A DNA stretch of 64,000 nucleotides from Arthrobacter sp. MYb23 (lineage in GTDB: Bacteria > Actinomycetota > Actinomycetes > Actinomycetales > Micrococcaceae): the NCBI RefSeq assembly GCF_002979775.1, contig NZ_PCPR01000017.1, positions 1 to 64,000 on the forward strand, written 5' to 3'. The position numbers and the translations under genes were made by a program. Under the pieces are notes generated by a model, which saw only the letters and a list, made by a program, of their open reading frames with translations, ran no database searches and was not told where the DNA came from. Numbering within the stretch: position 1 is the first letter of the stretch; every line of letters begins with the position of its first letter. Shown here piece by piece: positions 60,905 through 64,000 of the stretch.

Positions 60905-60986
60905 AGAGAGCGTTGGGAATACTGTGGCGGAGCGGCAGGCATCCGGAAGCGTGCGTCAAAGCGACGAAGGAGCAGCACGCGGAGGA
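60897..60986 (-). repeat. Right arm of the large inverted repeat around the VOC gene
   Basis: Inverted counterpart of 60228-60300, including CGTGCGTCAAAGCGACGAAG and GGAGCAGCACGC. A further short inverted match, CACGCAGAGGATG at 61021-61033, equals CATCCTCTGCGTG at 60226-60238. Positions 60987-61052 otherwise hold no gene. Confidence 0.85.
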
Positions 60987-61052
60987 CGCGTGGCGCTCCG
61001 CCACACCGACCAAGGCGCGGCACGCAGAGGATGTTTGTAGCCAGCCCCCGCC

Positions 61053-62885
61053 CTACTCGCCGAGGATTTCGGCGGCCTCCAGCCATTCGAGTTCCAGGCC
61101 CTCTTTCTCGTCGAGCAACTCGCGCAACTTGGCATTGAGCTCCCCCAGCGCGTCAAAGTCACCCGACTCGGACTTCGCAGCCATCTGGGTGTGGAGCTTT
61201 TCTTCCTGCTGGGAGATCTTGCCTAGCTGGCGATCGATCCTGTTGAGATCCTTGCGGGCTTCGCGCTTTTCGGCTTCGCTGGCACCGGACGACGCGGCAG
61301 CGGAGGAAGAAGTCCCGCTTGCAGAGGTCGGGGCACTTTGGCCACTGCGGACTGCCCCGGAGGCAAGCGCGGCTTCACGCAGTTCAAGGTATTGATCCAC
61401 ACCGCCTGGCAGGCCACGGAGTTTGCCGTCGCCGAGCAAGGCCATCTGGTTGTCGGTGACGCGTTCCAGGAGGTAGCGGTCGTGGCTGACCACCACGAGG
61501 GTTCCGGGCCAGCCGTCCAGGACATCTTCGACGGCGGCAAGGGTGTCGGTATCGAGGTCGTTGGTGGGTTCGTCGAGCATGAGGACGTTGGGTTCCCCTA
61601 CCAGCAGGCGCAGGAGCTGGAGTCTCCGCCGCTCACCACCGGAGAGGTCGCTGACGGGTGTCCACTGCTTTTCCTTGGTGAACCCGAGTTGTTCCACGAG
61701 CTGGCCGGCCGTGAATTCCTTGCCGCCCACGTTGAAGGACCGCTTCTCGCGTTCGATGACCTCGATCACGCGAAGGTCTGAGACGTCGTCCAGCTCCTTG
61801 ACGTCCTGGGTCAGCACGGCGGTGACCACGGTCTTGCCGCGTTTTACCTTGCCTGAGCTGGGCTGGATTTCGCCGTTGAGGAGTTTCAGCAGGGTGGACT
61901 TGCCGGCACCGTTGACGCCCACCAAACCGAGCCGTTCGCCCGGAGCGAGCCGAAGAGTTATGTTGTCGAACAGCTTCTGCCCGGTTTCGCCGCCTTCGAA
62001 GTCCAGCGTCACGTTCTCGAGGTCCAGCACGTCCTTGCCCAGGCGTGCGGTGGCCATTTTGCTCAGAGCCACGGAGTCGCGGGGATCCGGCACATCGGCA
62101 ATGAGATCGTTGGCGGCTTCGATGCGGAACTTGGGTTTGGCGGTTCGGGCGGGAGCGCCGCGCCTGAGCCATGCCAGTTCCTTCTTGACCAGCTGCTGAC
62201 GTTTACCTTCGACGACGGAGGCCATGCGGTCGCGCTCGGCACGGGCCAAAACGTAGGCGGCGTACCCGCCGTCGAACATGTCCACCATGGCGTCGTGGAC
62301 TTCCCAGGTGTAGTTACAGACTTCGTCCAGGAACCAGCGGTCGTGAGTGACCACCAGGAAGGCGCCCTGGTTGGCGCGCCAGCGCGTTTTCAGGTGCCGG
62401 GCCAGCCAGGCGACGCCTTCGACGTCGAGGTGGTTGGTGGGTTCGTCCAGCATGATGACGTCGTGGTCCTCAATGAGGAGCTTGGCCAGCGCAACCCGGC
62501 GTTTCTGGCCGCCGGAGAGGGCATGAACGTTGGCGTGCCAGTCGACGTCGCCCACCAGTCCGCCCATGACTTCGCGGATTTTGGCGTTGGCGGCCCATTC
62601 GTGGTCCGCGCGGTCGCCGACGATCGCGGCGCCCACTGTGAGGTCGCCGTCGAGTACGTCGCTTTGGTCCAGGTAGCCCACGTTGACGTCCCCGCGCTTG
62701 GTGACGCGGCCGGAGTCAGGAGTCGAGCGCAGGGCAAGCAGGCGCATAAGCGTCGATTTACCGTCGCCGTTGCGCCCCACCATGCCGATGCGGTCGCCAT
62801 CCTCCAAACCGAGGGTGACGCCGTCGAGGACAGTGCGGGTCGCGAACGAAACGGTGAGGTTTTCGCCGCCAAGCAGGTGGGCCAA
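61053..62885 (-). CDS. ABC-F family ATPase (Uup-like)
   Basis: A soluble protein with two ATP-binding cassettes and no membrane domain, acting on ribosomes or on DNA/translation stress. The 610-aa protein has cassette 1 with GRNGDGKSTLMRLLA (Walker A), ALSGGQKRRVALAKLL (signature) and VIMLDEPTNHLD (Walker B). A linker (about 200-290) carries ELAWLRRGAPARTAKPKFR. Cassette 2 has GVNGAGKSTLLKLL, DLSGGERRRLQLLRLL and VLMLDEPTNDLD. A Ser/Ala-rich hinge then leads to a charged C-terminal coiled coil (about 535-605; REARKDLNRIDRQLGKIS), the Uup feature. TTG 62885 has a GAAAG run upstream. The gene follows ispE by 51 bp on the same strand. Confidence 0.9.
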   Translation of the reverse strand: MAHLLGGENLTVSFATRTVLDGVTLGLEDGDRIGMVGRNGDGKSTLMRLLALRSTPDSGRVTKRGDVNVGYLDQSDVLDGDLTVGAAIVGDRADHEWAANAKIREVMGGLVGDVDWHANVHALSGGQKRRVALAKLLIEDHDVIMLDEPTNHLDVEGVAWLARHLKTRWRANQGAFLVVTHDRWFLDEVCNYTWEVHDAMVDMFDGGYAAYVLARAERDRMASVVEGKRQQLVKKELAWLRRGAPARTAKPKFRIEAANDLIADVPDPRDSVALSKMATARLGKDVLDLENVTLDFEGGETGQKLFDNITLRLAPGERLGLVGVNGAGKSTLLKLLNGEIQPSSGKVKRGKTVVTAVLTQDVKELDDVSDLRVIEVIEREKRSFNVGGKEFTAGQLVEQLGFTKEKQWTPVSDLSGGERRRLQLLRLLVGEPNVLMLDEPTNDLDTDTLAAVEDVLDGWPGTLVVVSHDRYLLERVTDNQMALLGDGKLRGLPGGVDQYLELREAALASGAVRSGQSAPTSASGTSSSAAASSGASEAEKREARKDLNRIDRQLGKISQQEEKLHTQMAAKSESGDFDALGELNAKLRELLDEKEGLELEWLEAAEILGE

Positions 62886-62936
62886 TGGGTACTACTTTCT
62901 ACTGCTGGAATGCGGGGTACAGGAGCTGGAGGGGTA

Positions 62937-63929
62937 CTACAGGAGGGTATCGGAGATGATCCGGGCGCCGGGAACAGGACCGTGGACGGCCAGGGCATTG
63001 TGTCCACGGTGGACCAGTTCTTCAGCAAGAACCGCGGCTGAGACGGAATCCCGGGCAAGCAGTGCGATGGTGGGGCCCGAGCCTGACACCATGCCGGCGA
63101 GGGCGCCGCGCGCTTCGCCCAGTCCAATGGTGTCGCGAAGTTGGGGAGCCAGCGTGATGGAAGCCCGCTGGAGGTCATTGATCAGCACCCTGCTGAGGGT
63201 CTCCGGGTCCCCGTTGCGCAGCGCTTGAAGAATGGTGGGGTCCACGTCAACGGGCTCAGGAATCTCAACACCTTCCGAGTCACGAAGGCCGTCAAGCGTG
63301 CGGAACACATCAGGGGTGGACAGCCCGTAGTCGGCAAAAACCAGCACCCAGTCCATTTGTGCCTTGGCCAGCGCGGGCGAGAGTTTGTCTCCCACGCCAA
63401 GCCCGACGGCGGTGCCTCCCAGGAGCGAAAACGGAACGTCCGCGCCGAGTTCGGCCGCCAGATGCGCGAGTTCCTCGCGTGAGAGGCCGCTGTTCCAGAG
63501 TGCGTCGCACGCCAGCAGAGTGGCTGCGGCATCTGCAGAACCGCCGCCCATTCCACCAGCTACGGGAACACGTTTGGTGATCTCCAAGTGCACGCCCGTG
63601 GGCTTTTCGGACATTTCAGCCATGATGGCTGCAGCTTTGTAGGCGAGATTGCGCTCGTCCAGGGGGATGTCCACGCCGTCCAAGTCCAGCGTACTGTCCG
63701 GGCTGATGCTGATAGTGATGCCTTCAGCCTCTGTGCTGCTGGCAGTGACTTCCTCATACAGGGAGACGGCCAGATACACGCTGGCAACCGAGTGGTAACC
63801 GTCAGGGCGCAACGGGCCCACGCTCAGGGAGACGTTGACCTTGCCCGGGGCTTTGACCCGTACTGTGCGGGCGTGGAAGCGTTCCCCCACAAATGGGAGG
63901 CTGCTGGGTTTACGGCTGCCCGGGTTCAT
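62937..63929 (-). CDS. ispE: 4-(cytidine 5'-diphospho)-2-C-methyl-D-erythritol kinase
   Basis: The fourth enzyme of the MEP isoprenoid pathway, phosphorylating CDP-ME. The 330-aa GHMP kinase has VRVKAPGKVNVSLSVGPLR (N-terminal Lys, substrate loop), DGYHSVASVY, the ATP loop VPVAGGMGGGSADAAATLL, GADVPFSLLGGTAVG (catalytic Asp) and the C-terminal GMVSGSGPTIALL. It carries about 20 extra N-terminal residues (NPGSRKPSSLPFVGERFHA) relative to many homologues. ATG 63929 overlaps the rsmA stop by four bases (ATGA), so expression is coupled. The rsmA-ispE order is common in actinobacteria. Confidence 0.94.
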   Translation of the reverse strand: MNPGSRKPSSLPFVGERFHARTVRVKAPGKVNVSLSVGPLRPDGYHSVASVYLAVSLYEEVTASSTEAEGITISISPDSTLDLDGVDIPLDERNLAYKAAAIMAEMSEKPTGVHLEITKRVPVAGGMGGGSADAAATLLACDALWNSGLSREELAHLAAELGADVPFSLLGGTAVGLGVGDKLSPALAKAQMDWVLVFADYGLSTPDVFRTLDGLRDSEGVEIPEPVDVDPTILQALRNGDPETLSRVLINDLQRASITLAPQLRDTIGLGEARGALAGMVSGSGPTIALLARDSVSAAVLAEELVHRGHNALAVHGPVPGARIISDTLL

Positions 63930-64000
63930 GCGTCCACGGGGTGGCGGGCTTCGGCGATCTTGACATAGGCATTAATATCCAGGACCTCGCCGCGCGCTGT
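63926..64000 (-). CDS. rsmA: C-terminal end of 16S rRNA dimethyladenosine transferase (partial)
   Basis: Only the last 24 codons are inside the window. They read ARGEVLDINAYVKIAEARHP followed by VDA and a stop, which resembles the C-terminus of actinobacterial RsmA/KsgA, the enzyme that dimethylates two adenines near the 3' end of 16S rRNA. The 4-bp overlap with ispE is also typical of rsmA-ispE. The identification rests on this short tail and on context. The gene continues beyond position 64000. Confidence 0.65.
   Translation of the reverse strand, partial: TARGEVLDINAYVKIAEARHPVDA

Overview
The window is a stretch of chromosome from a high-GC Gram-positive bacterium, most likely Arthrobacter/Paenarthrobacter (Micrococcaceae). 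The evidence is the strong G/C bias at third codon positions, frequent GTG and TTG starts, apparently leaderless genes, LexA boxes of the actinobacterial type, GlnR-type half-sites, and actinobacterial families such as SCO4848-like membrane proteins, DUF2505 and a HemD-winged-helix NnaR-like regulator. Two blocks follow gene orders I recall from mycobacteria: maf, biotin carboxylase, lpdA, purine nucleoside phosphorylase and pmmB-like mutase on the left, and pth, rplY, prs, glmU and tetR on the right. No IS element, prophage, CRISPR array or rRNA was seen.

Layout. 1-6.2 kb: TetR regulator with a likely self-operator, MMPL exporter, Maf, and the biotin carboxylase/BCCP subunit of an acyl-CoA carboxylase. 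6.2-13.1 kb: an MHS-type transporter divergent from the nitrate uptake and reduction operon narK-nasA-flavoprotein. 13.2-16.5 kb: an MBL-fold hydrolase bracketed by related palindromic repeats, then lpdA and purine nucleoside phosphorylase. 17-20.3 kb: a secreted levansucrase and a lipoprotein fructan hydrolase behind a LacI-type operator, apparently inserted into a conserved block. 20.4-22.1 kb: phosphohexomutase. 22.1-27.6 kb: nitrite reductase, with nirD divergent from nirB-sumT-nnaR around a six-fold 11-bp-phased GlnR-like array. 27.7-32.8 kb: umuC and umuD, each with its own LexA box, separated by two CNNM/CBS membrane proteins.

32.8-46.5 kb: a RibD-like reductase, a stand-alone NirB-like flavoprotein, deoC, mfd, an SDR/DUF2867 protein, nhaA, sufU and sufS. 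46.5-54.9 kb: three tandem large STAND/LuxR-type (LAL) regulators on the minus strand, one of which has lost its DNA-binding domain. 55-64 kb: pth, rplY, prs, glmU, tRNA-Gln, a TetR regulator, a VOC protein framed by mirror-image repeat arrays, an ABC-F ATPase, ispE and the end of rsmA.

Working together: nitrate enters by NarK, is reduced to nitrite by NasA with its flavoprotein partner, and then to ammonium by NirBD. The uroporphyrinogen-III methyltransferase next to nirB supplies the siroheme branch, and GlnR (encoded elsewhere) with NnaR probably controls both loci. The levan pair makes and degrades fructan outside the cell. I did not find a system that is clearly new to science. The best candidates for follow-up are the LAL cluster with its HTH-less member, the mirror-repeat cassette around the VOC gene, and the extended nitrogen regulon, which may include the orphan flavoprotein at 34128.
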